Positions 1-11,495 are shown, numbered from the stretch's first letter. The stretch is DNA of 64,000 nt from Diphasiastrum complanatum (GCA_029204225.1 CM055102.1:23033390-23097389); one strand, 5' to 3'. Translations and numbers: made by a program. The notes: generated from the sequence alone by a model not told the origin.

Positions 1-105
1 GATAGAAATAACCACTTCTCACTTTTCATTTCTCAAGGTATTTAGAAGTTCTCTCTCTAGCAATGCCAATTATTCATTATAATATGTTTACCTACACACA
101 CCTAT

Positions 106-219
106 CATTATTCAACACTGTCCAACGGGGTTGGCTCAGTTGGTTAGCTTGACATCCAAAGTTTCTTTGGTCTCAGGTTCGAGCCTCCCCTTGGAAACCA
201 AGAAGCATTATTCAACACT
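106..219 (+). mobile_element. Very short tRNA-derived SINE (or tRNA retropseudogene) with 14-bp TSD
   Basis: The 86-bp insert (120-205) is bounded by a perfect 14-bp direct repeat, CATTATTCAACACT, at 106-119 and 206-219. Inside it are a pol III A box (TGGCTCAGTTGG, 132-143) and a B box (GGTTCGAGCC, 176-185), the internal promoter of a tRNA gene. It does not fold convincingly into a cloverleaf, because the anticodon region between the boxes is irregular, so it is probably not a working tRNA. A long perfect target-site duplication is the signature of LINE-mediated retroposition. The body is far shorter than ordinary plant SINEs and has only a short A-rich end (GAAACCAAGAAG). Confidence 0.75.
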
Positions 220-420
220 ATAATATATGTGTTCCATATAGTTTAAAAGAGAGCCCAGATCAACCAGGTGTGTACATTCAATAACAAATACCTACAAGAT
301 TTTCTACCATTTCAAATACATTTCCAAATTACTTGGCTATCATATCCAAACAAATTTGGGAATAAAGTCGAATTATTAACATTTTCATCTAGAAGACTCC
401 CATCTATTACTTGGGTATAA

Positions 421-540
421 AAAGAACCTTTGTATGGTATAAAATTTCTCATAATCAACAAATCTAGATGTAATAACAAAAAAGAACCTTTGTATGGTAT
501 AAAATTTCTCATAATCAACAAATCTAGATATAATACACAT
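421..540. repeat. 60-bp tandem duplication
   Basis: Two adjacent 60-bp units (421-480 and 481-540) are identical over the first 49 bases and differ by a few bases at the 3' end. The duplicated DNA is AT-rich and non-coding as far as I can see. Confidence 0.9.
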
Positions 541-2049
541 GGTAATGAAATCCATGTCAAACAAACAAGAATGATTCAAGGTTGAGTCATAGTTACATCA
601 TATAATGACATAGTTGTTTATATTACTAGGTTGTATTTGAATTGTGACAATAAAGTCAAATTTAAATACTAGCAATTTGCAAGTTTGCGAACATCAAAAT
701 TCACCTGAATTGCTCAACTTTGTGTGGACTATAGTTTATTTTACATTGAAGTATCATAAAAGGTTGTACATGAATATATATATATATATTGAGGAGCAAT
801 ACAAGTGTTGGGCACCACATAACTTTCAATACTTTTAGAGATTGTGATTGCATGGAATAGATTGTAGTATATGTCATTTCATGCTAGCAAAATCATTTTA
901 ACATATAGCAACACTGAATTTTTTTTTATCACAATTAGTCTTATATTTGATAAATTTCTCATTCCACAATGATAATATAAGTGATTAAATATAAAAACAA
1001 TGCTCAATCTTTCAAGCTCATAGTAGCAAGTAGAGCATATTTTTTTTGACTTTTAAACATTTTAAGCTCGACAACATTGCAAATTATTTGTCATGTTTAT
1101 GTAATTATTTATAGATTCTTTATGAGAATTGGTTTTGGCCTTGTCTTGTAAAGAGATGAATGTGTTCAAGTTGGTCAAAGAAGCTTGTGAAGAAGTCAAC
1201 ATTCAAGAAAGTGGGATTTTTTAGTAGATGATAGATGTTTTCAAGTTTGAGTGTTTTTTCATTTTTATTCTCAAGAGAGAAGAAATTAAAAATTGTTTTT
1301 GGGGCTTGCATTGCCAACTAAAAGTACTAAAAATTGTATGTGTTTCCATAATGGGAAAAAAATCTCAAAAGTCCAAAAAATTTCATAACACTAGCATAAT
1401 TCATTAGATCCTAAAATAAGTTCGTTTGAAATTTAGGGGAAGAAATGGTAGTAGGAAGCTCCAATCAATATTGTCAACATATTTATGATGACTAGATTCA
1501 GTCTGCACTTGTCGAATTAAGGAGAGAGCATTAGGGATTTCAAACATGCATAATAAATCTTTTCGAATGTTTAAAAAACAATTTCGGGCCAAAAACATAT
1601 GCACATGTGTCATCATGTCCTTAAAAAAGCTCTTGCTTTGTTGATAGATGGAACTTTGAATTCTAGCCAACGTATTTGTCGTCTATTAATGTGGATAGGA
1701 ACTCACAAGAAGTTAAAAATTCGTTGTCTCAACACTAGAGTTATACCAAAATTCACACAAAAGTGTGCAAATATTTAAAGAAAAAATCATTTTTCTCATG
1801 TATACCCTACAACTAAAGTCTACCAATAAAGACTTTACAATTGTAATGTGTTGAATAGCGTAAAATGACAAAGTTGATTATAAATCATGAGTCAATTGAT
1901 TTTACAATGATGTCCTTTTTCATGAGAGTTGGTTTTACACAAGATTCACATAGTCCTTGTGCTTGCCAAGTTGGGTAAGCACACTACTATAGCAAATTCA
2001 ATTGCATCCATACGTACATGGATTGTAACTTAATAGTCTGGTGCTCATT
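541..2049. other. AT-rich stretch with no supported gene
   Basis: Only short unsupported frames are present. One minus-strand frame of 88 codons (1404-1670) has no recognisable motif. It may be further decayed retrotransposon DNA, since an RT remnant lies just to its right. Confidence 0.5.
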
Positions 2050-2400
2050 AGATGGGAACTATGATTGATGCATTCTTGATGGTGTTGAAGCTTCTCAAAG
2101 CTTTTTGGTCCATTTGGAAATCATTGTGAATCTCTAAATTGGTCCTGTTGATATTAAAAGATTCAAAATAAATTGTCAAATAGTAATTAGCGAGGCCCAA
2201 AAAAGTGTCGACTAACCTAACATATTGTGGTAAAGGTGATAAGAGAATGAACTTTGTCTTTTGATTTGGATCTATAGCTATTCCTTCAAATGATAATATG
2301 TGGATTCGTACTGCTACATATGTGACCCAAATTTGGCATTTTACTAGATTTAAGATGATTCCATATTTTCTACATTGAATAGTCCTTTTTTAAAACATTC
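2050..2400 (-). pseudogene. Old Ty3/gypsy reverse-transcriptase remnant
   Basis: The reverse complement reads, without a stop over about 60 codons, KCQIWVTYVAV, then GIAIDPNQKTKF, then VDTFLGLANYY. This is the segment after the YLDD box of gypsy RT (typically KCxFxxxxVxFLGHxIxxxGI..DPxKI, then FLGLxxYYRRFI). It parallels the same segment of the younger element at 3.2-3.5 kb but is much more diverged, and the start of RT and the RNase H are missing. It therefore looks like a separate, older insertion on the same strand. Confidence 0.65.
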
Positions 2401-2645
2401 TTGGTGTCTCTTACATGATAAATGTCTACAAAGGTCATCAAGAAAGATCTCTAGAAACTCCTAATGTTATTTATTCTCAAGGTGTTGGCAAGTTATTTGA
2501 TTCTCTTTTGGAACTAAGGCAGCGTACCATAGTGAGAACCTCAAAGTGTGACCAATGGCAGCTTAATAAGGCAGAGGCATTCTTGCATCCATTAAATGTT
2601 TTTAATATAAAAGGGATAATATTTCAATGGATTTTTTTAGTGGGA

Positions 2646-3960
2646 TTACCAAGGACAAATGAGGAACTGAGTGATCTCCTCAGCCCATAGGGGTGTGGCA
2701 TCGATCTGAAAATGGCATGCATTAGGAAGATCATCGTTGACTGGTGCCGTTGCTTTTTCAGCACTTGGTAGTCTAGAAAGGTGATCCGCCATAAAATGTT
2801 GGGACCCTTTTCGAATGACTATACGGAAATTAAATTCCTCCAAAATTAGTAGCCATTGAGCTATTCGTCTCGTCTTACAAGAATTATTAACAATATATAG
2901 GAGTGCTTGATGGTCTGTGTAGAAAGCAAAGTCTGGCCTAATAATAATGTCGTAGTTGTTGTACCACATAGACCATTGCCAATGCTTCTCTCTCGGTAGT
3001 GGTATAGTTTACTTCAGCAGGCACCAGTTGCCTGCTTAAGAAACATATGGGAAAGTCCTTACCATACTTGTCCGGTTGTGCAAGAAGACCCCCAATGGCA
3101 CACTTACTTGCGTCAGTATGCACATGGAATTCTTTCATGTAATCTGGCGAGCGGAGTATGGGAGCCATTGTGAGTGCTGTCTTCAACTCCTCAAAGGCCT
3201 TAATTCGTTCTTCGGTCCAGCGAGGATCTACCACAACTAAATAAATGAGACGTGCCTTGCCGACATAGTCGATTATAAAGATGCGATAGTAGTTGGTATG
3301 ACCGAGGAAGACATATACTTCCTTCATTGTTGTAGGTAGGGGCATGTCCATGATAACCTTGATTTTTGACGGGTCGGTAGAAATACCATCCTTTGATATT
3401 ACATGCCCGAGTACAACCCCGTGGGTGACCCATATTTGGCATTTATCAAGGTTTAGTGAGATGCAGAACCTACAACAACGAATGAAGATTTTCTCCAAGG
3501 TGTCTAGGTGCGTAGCAGCGGAAGAATGTACACCTAGATCGTCCAGATAAATCTCCACGACCTGATGTAACAGATCTTGAAAGGCCAGTTGCATGACCTG
3601 TTGGAATGTTGAGGGGGCGTTACATAAGCCAAAAGGCATAACGTTATAAGCGTAAACGCCGCTCTCTGTGGCAAAAGCCATTTTATGTTTATCTTCACGG
3701 GCTATTTGAACAAGGAAATAGCTGTTAAACCCATCCAAGAAGCTGAAAGCTTCAGCTCCTGCCATTTCCTCTAATATTTGGGTCGTTAGGGGCAAGGGAA
3801 AATGGTCTTTCTTCGTAACCGCATTAAGGTTCTTGAAATCAACACAGATACGAAGCTTGCCATTTTTCTTGGGTACAACCACAATGGGTGATACCCAATC
3901 AGTATGTTGGACTTCATAAATGAAGCCAACATCCAGCAATTTTTTAATATCTTCGTCAAT
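2646..3960 (-). pseudogene. Gypsy pol: reverse transcriptase and RNase H
   Basis: A 333-codon frame (3939-2938) carries the RT core: WVSPIVVVPKKNGKLRICVD, then FPLPLTTQILEEMAG, MPFGLCNAPSTFQ, and the catalytic box as YLDD followed by LGVHS. The thumb/connection segment (KCQIWVTHGVVLGHVIS) follows, then RNase H beginning FHVHTDASKCAIGGLL. A frameshift near 2,940-2,970 moves the end of RNase H (DHQALLYIVNN ... QHFMADHLSRL) into another frame that stops at 2,646. The ATG used by the 333-codon frame is internal. The real frame continues upstream, where another shift near 3,960-3,980 separates it from the linker. The enzyme would copy the element's RNA into DNA in the virus-like particle, but this copy is dead. 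Confidence 0.85.
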
Positions 3961-5298
3961 CCTCTCACGATAGCTGAGTTACTGTGGTAAGGTTTAGCCC
4001 TAACAGGCTTAGCATTGTCTTCTAGAGGAATCCGATGTACTAATATTTCAGGGGAGATTCCTTTCATTTTGGTATAATTCCATGCAAATACATCCTTGTA
4101 TTTGCGTAATAAAGTCTCTAGATCAGATAGTTGAGTTGATGACAAATGTGCACCAACATGAACTATTCGATCTATGTCCTCGTCAGGATCTTTAAGGTTT
4201 AGTGGAATTGTCTTAGTGGGTCCTTCAAAGGAATTGGAACTTGGTGTAGGTTCCCAATGTGGTTGCGATAACTGGATAACAACTTCATCCAGTGTAAAGT
4301 CTTTGAACTTCTGTGGAAGATCGAAAGGTGGGTCCACAAAATGTTCTGGCACTTTAGGAATCATTTGAGGTGATTCTTTCTCAGACGTGGAAGCTTTGTC
4401 GCAGTGTTTGTTGTCTGTCCCCTCTGACAAGGGCTTGATTGGCTGTTTAAGCTTTTCATGCATCTATTTTTGTCGCTCGGTTAATTTTGTATCAATAATG
4501 TTATTTTTTTGTAACCAAGGTTTTTGTGGTTTTTGAATGGGTGGTGTTGTGGTCTCACTTACCATATCGTCGTCGATTGTATCCCAGACTTCATCGAGAT
4601 ACACGTCCCAAGTATATACCGTGGTTTTGGGCCTATATGCTTGTGTGTTTGGTACTTTGGATGTTAGTTGGACATGAGCCAACGGTCCTGGTGACTTGAT
4701 CTCCTTAGGAATGACTTTGGACGGATAACGTTGAGCATCTAGATAGAGGAGTACATGATCATCCGTCATTTCGTCATCATCCATGGAAAGAATACCTTCT
4801 TTTGAAACATGGGCAGTAGAGACACTAGGTTCTCCTAGGCACCAGGCTATAGGAATGGGGTCTATCATCATAAGGGGGATGATGGGTGTGTCAATGTCCG
4901 TAGAAGATGGAAGAATATCTACATCTTCTGCAGCCATTTCGATACGACATCGATTGGAATCCGCATAGTCCACGGTAGCTAGTGCATGACCCCAATTGAT
5001 TATATCCGTGGTTCGTGTATAATGGCTTTCACTATCTGATTCGTCATATGTTGTAGATGACCAATCATCGTATACCTTGGCGGGCTTGACATGGCCATTT
5101 GAGTCAACTGTGACTCATTTATCGTGGTTGCCAAAGGTAGTTTTGCTGTTCTTCCAGTCTTGGACAACACTTGCCATCTGGAGCCAAGGTGTACCAAGAA
5201 GGAGTTTATACGTATTGGCATCTTCTGGTTGGTCTAAGATGACACAATCGATGATAAACTTGACACCTGCTATTCGAACTTTTATATTTGATAAATGA
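3961..5298 (-). pseudogene. Gypsy pol: protease C-terminus and protease-RT linker
   Basis: Two long frames (4464-4973, 169 codons; 3786-4463, 225 codons) and a third (5000-5221) together cover the region between protease and RT. The 3' frame carries the pre-RT segment LRKYKDVFAWNYTKMKGISP and IPLEDNAKPVRAKPY, typical of plant gypsy elements just before the RT fingers. The 169-codon frame is acidic (DDDEMTDD, IDDDMVSE) and has no catalytic motif. Frame changes near 5,000, 4,464 and 3,970 show decay. The linker is long for a gypsy pol and could be family-specific. Confidence 0.65.
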
Positions 5299-5318
5299 CC
5301 AACAGGGTCGGAAACTCG

Positions 5319-5750
5319 TTAATCAGTCATACAAAGTTTATATCGTGGTTGATCGAGGGTATTGAAGCCCCATGACTTTGCCAATGACAAAGCCATTATA
5401 TTGATGTCTGATCCGCTATCGAGGATAGCAGATAATGCGGGATAATCTTTATACGACAAGGGCAGTGTGATGCTATTCCCCTTAGCAACACCTATATTCA
5501 TCAAATTCATAGGAATCTGAGGAATTTCAGGAATCGCTTCTAGTTTTTGCTGTTCATCAGGAATAGGAGACAACTGAAAACTACGATGGATATAATGTTG
5601 AAGTCCGGTGAAGGATTTGATAGCACTATGGAATGACATTGTGAGTTGAGCTTGCAGGAGGTCAAAAAATACTTCAAGTCCCTGGAGGGATTGCTCCTTT
5701 TCGGGGATATGAGCTGATAACGGACTGTCCGTATGTTCTTCCTCTCGCAA
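5319..5750 (-). pseudogene. Gypsy pol: retropepsin-like aspartic protease
   Basis: The frame ends with YPALSAILDSGSDINIMALS, an aspartic protease active-site loop (LDSGS) after a short hydrophobic strand, then SWGFNTLDQPRYKLCMTD before a stop. This protease would cut the Gag-Pol polyprotein. The C-terminal half, including the second conserved glycine region, lies beyond a frame break. It is placed, as expected, between the gag zinc knuckle on its right and RT on its left. Confidence 0.75.
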
Positions 5751-5870
5751 AAATTCATCTCAAAATTCGTTATATTGCCTTTGTTCCACTTTTGGGTCTG
5801 GGTAATCTTTTGGTAATGTGGAGGCCGTCAAATGGCTTCCATGTGGGTCAGCTGATTGTCCATGGTTTTG

Positions 5871-7619
5871 CTATTGTTCTTGTTGTTGGCATTGTGCTCT
5901 AGTAAGAACTCTAACAGGTTCGGATGTGATATGACGTGCTGGAAGGATCCTGTTAGGTTGTTTAGGATAGTCCTTGAAGCTGTGTTTGCAAACACAGTTG
6001 GGACATTCTGCATGGTATTGGTTTTTAGCTTTACAGTCAGCCATGAAATTTTCTGTTTCGCCACAGATAAAACAGCGGTTGCTCATGGGTCCGGTGGCGA
6101 TAGTGTAACCATCTTGGATGGCTAGCTGAGTTGCATTTTCTTGTGGTGTGGAATACTCAGCTTGTTTGAACGAGCATGAGTTGTCAGTTTGATACTATTG
6201 ATGGTTAGATGATGGAATTGATGTATCATGATGATATGATTGATTGTAGGAGTTTTCGACCATGTGTGTGTGTGCAGACTCTCGAGGATGTCTATTTTTT
6301 TGTGCTCCTAGATCATGTTGTCCTCGTGGTGGTGGTCCTAAGAGTGCCAGCTGTTGTTGAGGTTCATGTCTAGGTTGTCTGGGCAACTCTTATATATGGA
6401 TCTAGTTGTTTCGTGGTGGATAGGACGTGTGTTGTTGCTGTGAAACAAATAGTTGTCGAGGAGGTTGATAGTGTCCTCCTGACTGGTTGTGAGGCTGATT
6501 CCTCGGGTTATAAAAGTAATAAAGGGCAGTATGCCCCATAAAGTCTCAGATTTCACATTTGATCAAGGAGGTATCTGGGACTGGTTGGTATGAAGGGCAC
6601 TCATTGCCAGTGTTTGTACCTCGGCAGTGAGGGCACCACGTGTTCTCTCGTCTATGATGGATTTGGATAGTGGGTAACTGACCTAGCATCGAACTTTGGA
6701 TAGACTTAAGAGTGTTTTGAAACTCTTTTGTGAGTTTCTCCATCTGTTGTTGGTGTTGCTGATTAAGCAACTCCATTTGTGTTTTCCATAACTGTTCTCG
6801 TGTGTCATCATTTGGTCGAGCTTCTTGGACAACACGATGTGCTCTCCGTTCTCGTGGTTCCTCAACATCTGAGCCCTCGTCTTCTTCTCGAATGACATCA
6901 GACATGGCTTGTTTCAATGATGTATATTCATCATTGGAACGAAGTTCATGTCTGATCCATCGGTGAAGTCCAATGAGGAACCAAATGATGAGCATGGACT
7001 CAGTAGGTTGCTCTTGTACCTGACTTTTTAATCGTTTAAATCATTCGATATAGTCACGTACTTTTTTGTCTTTTGTCATTTTGATATTACTTAGTTTGAC
7101 AAAAGAACTTTCTATCAAGCAAAAAGGCTTGAACCGTTTGATAACTGCCACTTTCAAGAGTAACCAGTCACGTTTATCTTCACGATCAAGGTTAAAAAAC
7201 CACTCTCGTGTGCGATCGATCATGGTCATCGAGAAGAGCTGTACCATGGCCTCTGGTGATGTCTCGCCGTAGACGTCACAGGCATTCTCAAAGACTTGGA
7301 GAGATCTCTGAGGATCAGTGTTACCATCATACTTAAGTAAGTCTAGCTTTGGGGTCCGTTTTTCAGTACGTGGAACATTATTTGCGAAAGCTCCGTTTAA
7401 GTGAGCTCTTGCATGGAATGATTCGACAGCATGGAATTGTGGTCATTCATATGGAGCTTCATAACGCGTAGGTTTCCATCTGTCGAATGGGTTTGTGGAT
7501 GGCTCTTGGACTTGGGATTTCATCCGAGAATACCTGTTAAATCGAGCCTGTTCGGTAGATGGGAAGACCATCTCTAGTGGATAGTCCTCTATAGTATTCG
7601 GATCATAAGGGCGATCCAT
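5871..7619 (-). pseudogene. Gypsy gag, copy 1, with altered zinc knuckle
   Basis: The ATG at 7,619 opens a frame starting MDRPYDPNTIEDY. It continues in the same frame through the retrotransposon gag domain (DVYGETSPEAMVQLFSMTMI, EWFFNLDREDKRDW, KVRDYIE), a charged coiled-coil-like stretch (QQHQQQMEKLTKEFQ), a CPHC segment and a C-terminal zinc knuckle. In-frame TGA codons interrupt it (after APYE and after RDYIE), and the 3' part is frameshifted. The knuckle reads CFICGETENFMADC: the His of the C-x2-C-x4-H-x4-C pattern is Asn. The sister copy at 15.4 kb keeps His. Gag would form the particle shell and bind element RNA. Confidence 0.8.
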
Positions 7620-7649
7620 GACAACTCGTAGATTTGTAGGATTGTGAAA

Positions 7650-9061
7650 ATAGCTTGTGCACTCTGGTTACGGTGGATACGGTTTTCGGAATGTAGTTGT
7701 TGTGGTTTGTTACGGGTTGATTTCGGTTTGGGATGGTCGATGGAGGTCGATTATGGTGGAGGATTGCGGTTGTGGTATAGTCATTGGAAGCCGTAAGATG
7801 GCTGTGGTGACTGTCTATGAAGGTGGGGACGTTTGTTTGCGGGTTGGCAGTAGGGAAGGTTTCATAGTGGGCCGTAAGATGGCTGATGTGGTGGTCAGGA
7901 GTGGTTGATGGAGGTCGTTGAAGGTCGTAAACTGTAATATTGTGGTCTATTGTGGTTTGTGATGGTCAAGGAAGGATGTGCATCAGACGGAACTTGAGTG
8001 AGGCTCCGGCTCCGATTGAAATTTGACAGGGATCCGGCTTCGGTTGAGATTGAAAGTAGGCCGTCAGTTGAGAGGTGACTATGGCCTCCGGTTGAAATTC
8101 AAGAGCAGTGCTCCGGTTGAGATCTGAACAGAGTGCTTCGGTTGAGATCTGAGGAGAGTTCTTCGGTTGAGATCTGAGTGAAATGCTTCGGTCGAAATCT
8201 GACAGAAGTGCTTCGGTCGAGATCTGAACAGAGTGTTTAGCTCGAGATCTGAGTAGAGTGCTTTGGTCGAGATTGGACTGAACACTCCGGTTGAGATGTG
8301 AGCGACATGCTCCGGTTGAGAATTGATGGCAATGCTCCGGTCGAGTTTTGACTGAGCACTTCGATTGAGATGCGAGCAAAATGCTTCGGTTGAGAATTGA
8401 TGGCAGTGCTCCGGTCGAGTTTTGACTAAACACTCCGGTTGAGGTGCGAGCGAAATGCTCTGGTTGAGAATTGATGGCAATGCTCCGGTTGAGTTTTGAC
8501 TGAACACTCCGATTGAGGTGCGAGCGAAATGCTCCGGTTGAGAATTGATGGCAGTGCTCCGGTCGAATTTTGACTGAGCACTCCAGTTGAAATGCGAGCA
8601 AAATGCTCCGGTTGAGAATTGATGGCAGTGCCTCGGTTGAGTTTTGACTGAACACTCCGGTTGAGGTGCGAAAGAGCGCTCCGGCTGAAATTTGGATTGA
8701 AGGGTCCGGTTGAGATGTGACAGCTTCCTTCGGTCGAGATGTCAAAGAGATGTTCGTTCTAAATGTGGAGTTATGACTCCGTTCGAGTTTTGAACGATTA
8801 GCGGTGGTTGAGGTGTAATTCAGGACATGTTAGGATCGTGAAGTTGTGGTTCGGTTGAGAGGTATGAGATAATAGTACCGTCCAGACTTGAGTCGTGGAG
8901 CTTGTCGTGGTGAGGATCGTGAGACTTTGGTTGAGAAACGAGCAGGACTTCGGTAAAGACCGAAGTGATGAGCTCGGCAATGAATGTGTAGGAGCTCTCA
9001 GACGATGGTGTTGCAACACATGAGATTGAGATATGGCTTGGTTAAACATGTGTGTAGCTGT
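7650..9061 (-). repeat. Gypsy copy 1 leader with minisatellite array
   Basis: Between gag and the PBS is a GT-rich stretch (7,650-7,960) followed by a degenerate array (about 7,966-8,760) whose plus-strand core is CGGTTGAGATCTGA. Around 8,100-8,250 the period is 25 bp. From about 8,280 to 8,660 three variant monomers form a higher-order unit of about 75 bp (aacactccggttgag / aatgctccggttgag / gtgctccggtcgag). The minus strand, the sense strand of the element, stays open for 259 codons (8,745-7,966), probably because the period is a multiple of three. I see no known protein. Confidence 0.8.
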
Positions 9062-9073
9062 GGAACGGCGCCA
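9062..9073 (-). other. Primer-binding site, tRNA-Asp type (copy 1)
   Basis: The minus strand reads TGGCGCCGTTCC. Its first ten bases complement the 3' end of plant tRNA-Asp (…AACGGCGCCA), a primer common in plant gypsy elements. It sits next to the LTR end, as expected. Confidence 0.75.
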
Positions 9074-9075
9074 AA

Positions 9076-10204
9076 TATTCACAGATTCATTGAATCTGTA
9101 AACACGATTTTTCTCTTTCTTTTGTGGCTTATCTCTCTTGGATTACTTTTGTTGTTATGGTTCTTTGTGATTACTCTTCTTATTAGAACGGTTATAGAGC
9201 AGAAGTAATATTCAAGGATGCATTACGTATTTCTCATCCTGTTAGTGGGTAACTCAAATCCGATACTCAGCTACATGCATACACTAGCCATGCAACCATC
9301 TATAGCTCAAGCATATCAATGTTCAGCATAGAGAGCGATCCTACTACTAACTACTGAATCAAAGAACAATCAAGAACTAGATTAGCTACTGAAACTAAAA
9401 CAAGATTCAAGAAACAAGAAACAAGATTCATAGCAGCATTTAACAATCTAAGAATCAAGAAACACACGTTACTTGATGCCTAGATTATCCAAGAACATCA
9501 AGAACTAGAATGTCAAGACTATGCAAGATTTACACCACATTTCTAGCCTCTATTGTTTACTTGAATGCTGATTTCTACAAGATTCCACAAGCAAGAACTG
9601 AAGCTAATCCACAACTAAGCAAGAACAAGAAACAAGAACCTAGTTAATCCACAAGCAAGGAATCAAACATGCTCATAGAAATATCACTCAAGATCATTGC
9701 CATGAACAAGGAGCTTAGTGATCTTCAAGAACTCGTGGATGATCCTCTTTATTAGCTCAAGAGAACTTGAAAATACAATCAAAGCTCCCTCACAAGAGAG
9801 GGGGGCCCTTAAATAAGCAAGAAGGCTGCCCATGTGGAGCCCATGTGGCAATTCCACTAAATTAGAAATTACATGTGAAATTTGCCCTTCCACTAGAGGT
9901 CACCATCAAAAGGTGGCTCACTCTTACTATTTTAAGGGGGGTCTACATTTATTACAACTATTCAAGGAAATGTTACTAGCTCCTACATGGTCATTCCTTC
10001 TTTGGGATACACCATGTAGGCTCACATAGTTAATCACTATCTTCCTAGCTAGTATTTCCTCGGCTCTCATGCTCGGCTCTCAGCTTCTTCTGCTCTCTTC
10101 CTTCTGAGACCTCCTCGGTCATAAGTGAGAGATAACTTATGTCTCCAGCTTGGCTCGGCACTAGAGAATTGGCTAACAATCAAGAAATTTTTTCACTCAT
10201 CTTG
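9076..10204 (-). mobile_element. 5' LTR of gypsy copy 1
   Basis: Homologous to 19,507-20,040: both start (plus strand) with ACAGATTC...GAATCTGT and share the runs of CAAGAA and AGAACATCAAGAACT. The left edge follows from the PBS. The right edge near 10,204 (…TACCTTACA) is inferred, because a copia coding fragment begins immediately after it. On the minus strand a TATA-like TTATTTAAGGG lies at about 9,807-9,817. The length would be about 1.1 kb. Confidence 0.6.
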
Positions 10205-10376
10205 TACCTTACAATGGATCTAGAAAGTTCATCTCCATTCCTAATGATAGTAGATGCAATGTACCAATTGGTCTTGGATCCACTAGGACTCTTAATGATG
10301 TACTTTTGTGCCCAATCGCACCATGAATCTCATTAGTGTTGGTCAAATGCTTGATGATGGCTTTCAAGTTGGAAGC
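10205..10376 (+). pseudogene. Copia pol scrap (region before integrase)
   Basis: The plus strand reads FISIPNDSRCNVPIGLGSTR, then TLNDVL and, after a one-base shift, MNLISVGQMLDDGFQVGS. This is the segment between protease and GAG-pre-integrase of Ty1/copia, where the intact element at 48.1 kb has NLLSVGQMVDNGFNFDF. The fragment may be target DNA into which gypsy copy 1 inserted. Confidence 0.65.
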
Positions 10377-10679
10377 ATTGTAATTAAAGTTTATTTGATA
10401 GTAATATCTAAATAAAGTGAAGATAAACTCAAAAAATGACCATAGCTTTATATATTTATTTGGCTTATAATAATTGTGATTTACTAAATTTAAAAAAAAA
10501 TAGTCATAGGCTACAACTAAATTGAAAGACTTAGAAAATTTGAAAGATATTCTTAGCTTAAGTTAAAGTGAATATAAACATAATATTTCTATAAGTGGAC
10601 TCTCTGGGCCTTGGCATTTTGTGAGTAAATTTTTTACGAGTTTTGTGAGTTTCTTTCTTGCCATGACTCAACAAAAAGA

Positions 10680-10944
10680 TAGCACATGGTGTGCTACATT
10701 TTTTATGCTATTACTTCAATGTTTATTATTAAGAATGTGGTTTGGTACATAGTTAAAAATTTCACAAAGTAATAAAAAATTCAAATTTAATTTTTTTTTG
10801 CAGCTCCAAAGATAGCACGTCGGCGTGCTAGGTGAGACTGTCCGAATTATTATTATTTTGTTTACTTTAGCACCCTTGCATGCTATCTTTGAAGGTTTCA
10901 AAAAAAAAAAATCTAACTAATTTACTTAGCACGCTGGCGTGCTA
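10680..10944. repeat. Four dispersed TAGCAC..GTGCTA palindromes
   Basis: The copies are at 10,680-10,696 (TAGCACATGGTGTGCTA), 10,813-10,830 (TAGCACGTCGGCGTGCTA), 10,868-10,885 (imperfect, TAGCACCCTTGCATGCTA) and 10,927-10,944 (TAGCACGCTGGCGTGCTA, 8-bp arms). Several are flanked by AAAGA on the left or TTTG on the right, which extends the symmetry. Confidence 0.85.
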
Positions 10945-11357
10945 TGTTTGGAAGCTGAAAAAGATATTATGAAATAATGTTTTTACTCAAAATTTGGTTC
11001 TCAGATGTGTCAAAATACCTTTTATTTTATTTTATAAAACCTATAATGTATCCACAAAAATACGGTGGAATATCTTAAAAGTAAATATTGTTCATGACAA
11101 TGATGGTTTGATATATTGATTGTCACATAGAGCAGAATTTGGTACTCCCATAAACACATAGACTATCTAATTTGTTTTACATGAGAAAGTTGAATGGTTA
11201 TGAATGATTCGCATAATACAATGGCTTAAGCTATGGTGTCCAACTAAAACACTTGATACAAAAATATAAAAAACTAGATATATTCTTTCTAAAAAAGCTC
11301 CATTATAATTTGAAAATATACAAAAAAAAATTCATTGACATGACAAGTTAAGTACAT

Positions 11358-11495
11358 GTGGTTTACAATATGGGTTAAAACACTAAGAATCATCAAAAGA
11401 CATAATTAAAACTTTTGGACTCTTGAGACATGCGATTTACAATATAGGTTAAAACACTCAAAATCATCAAAAGACATAATTAAAATTTTTGATTG
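11358..11495. repeat. 74-bp tandem duplication
   Basis: The blocks starting TTTACAATATGGGTTAAAAC (from 11,362) and TTTACAATATAGGTTAAAAC (from 11,436) continue alike through CATCAAAAGACATAATTAAA. Confidence 0.8.

Larger units (their letters stand above)
2646..10204 (-). mobile_element. Decayed Ty3/gypsy LTR retrotransposon, copy 1 (3' end missing)
   Basis: On the minus strand the order is 5' LTR (10,204-9,076), tRNA-Asp type PBS (9,073-9,062), a repeat-rich leader (about 9.0-7.65 kb), gag (7,619-5,871), protease, a long linker, RT and RNase H (to 2,646). No integrase, PPT or 3' LTR can be seen to the left, so the element is truncated there. Frameshifts and stops interrupt gag, the protease/RT linker and RNase H. 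A sister copy lies at 15.3-20.0 kb and shares gag, leader repeats, PBS and LTR sequence. Confidence 0.8.

Noticed and set aside
120-205. A functional tRNA gene
   Set aside because: The A and B boxes are good, but the stem partners and anticodon arm do not pair convincingly, and the 14-bp TSD shows a retroposed insert.
8079-8745. 259- and 142-codon repeat proteins in the gypsy leader as real genes
   Set aside because: Open frames in two registers follow from monomer lengths near multiples of three. No ATG context or conserved domain supports a protein, and the region is the untranslated leader.
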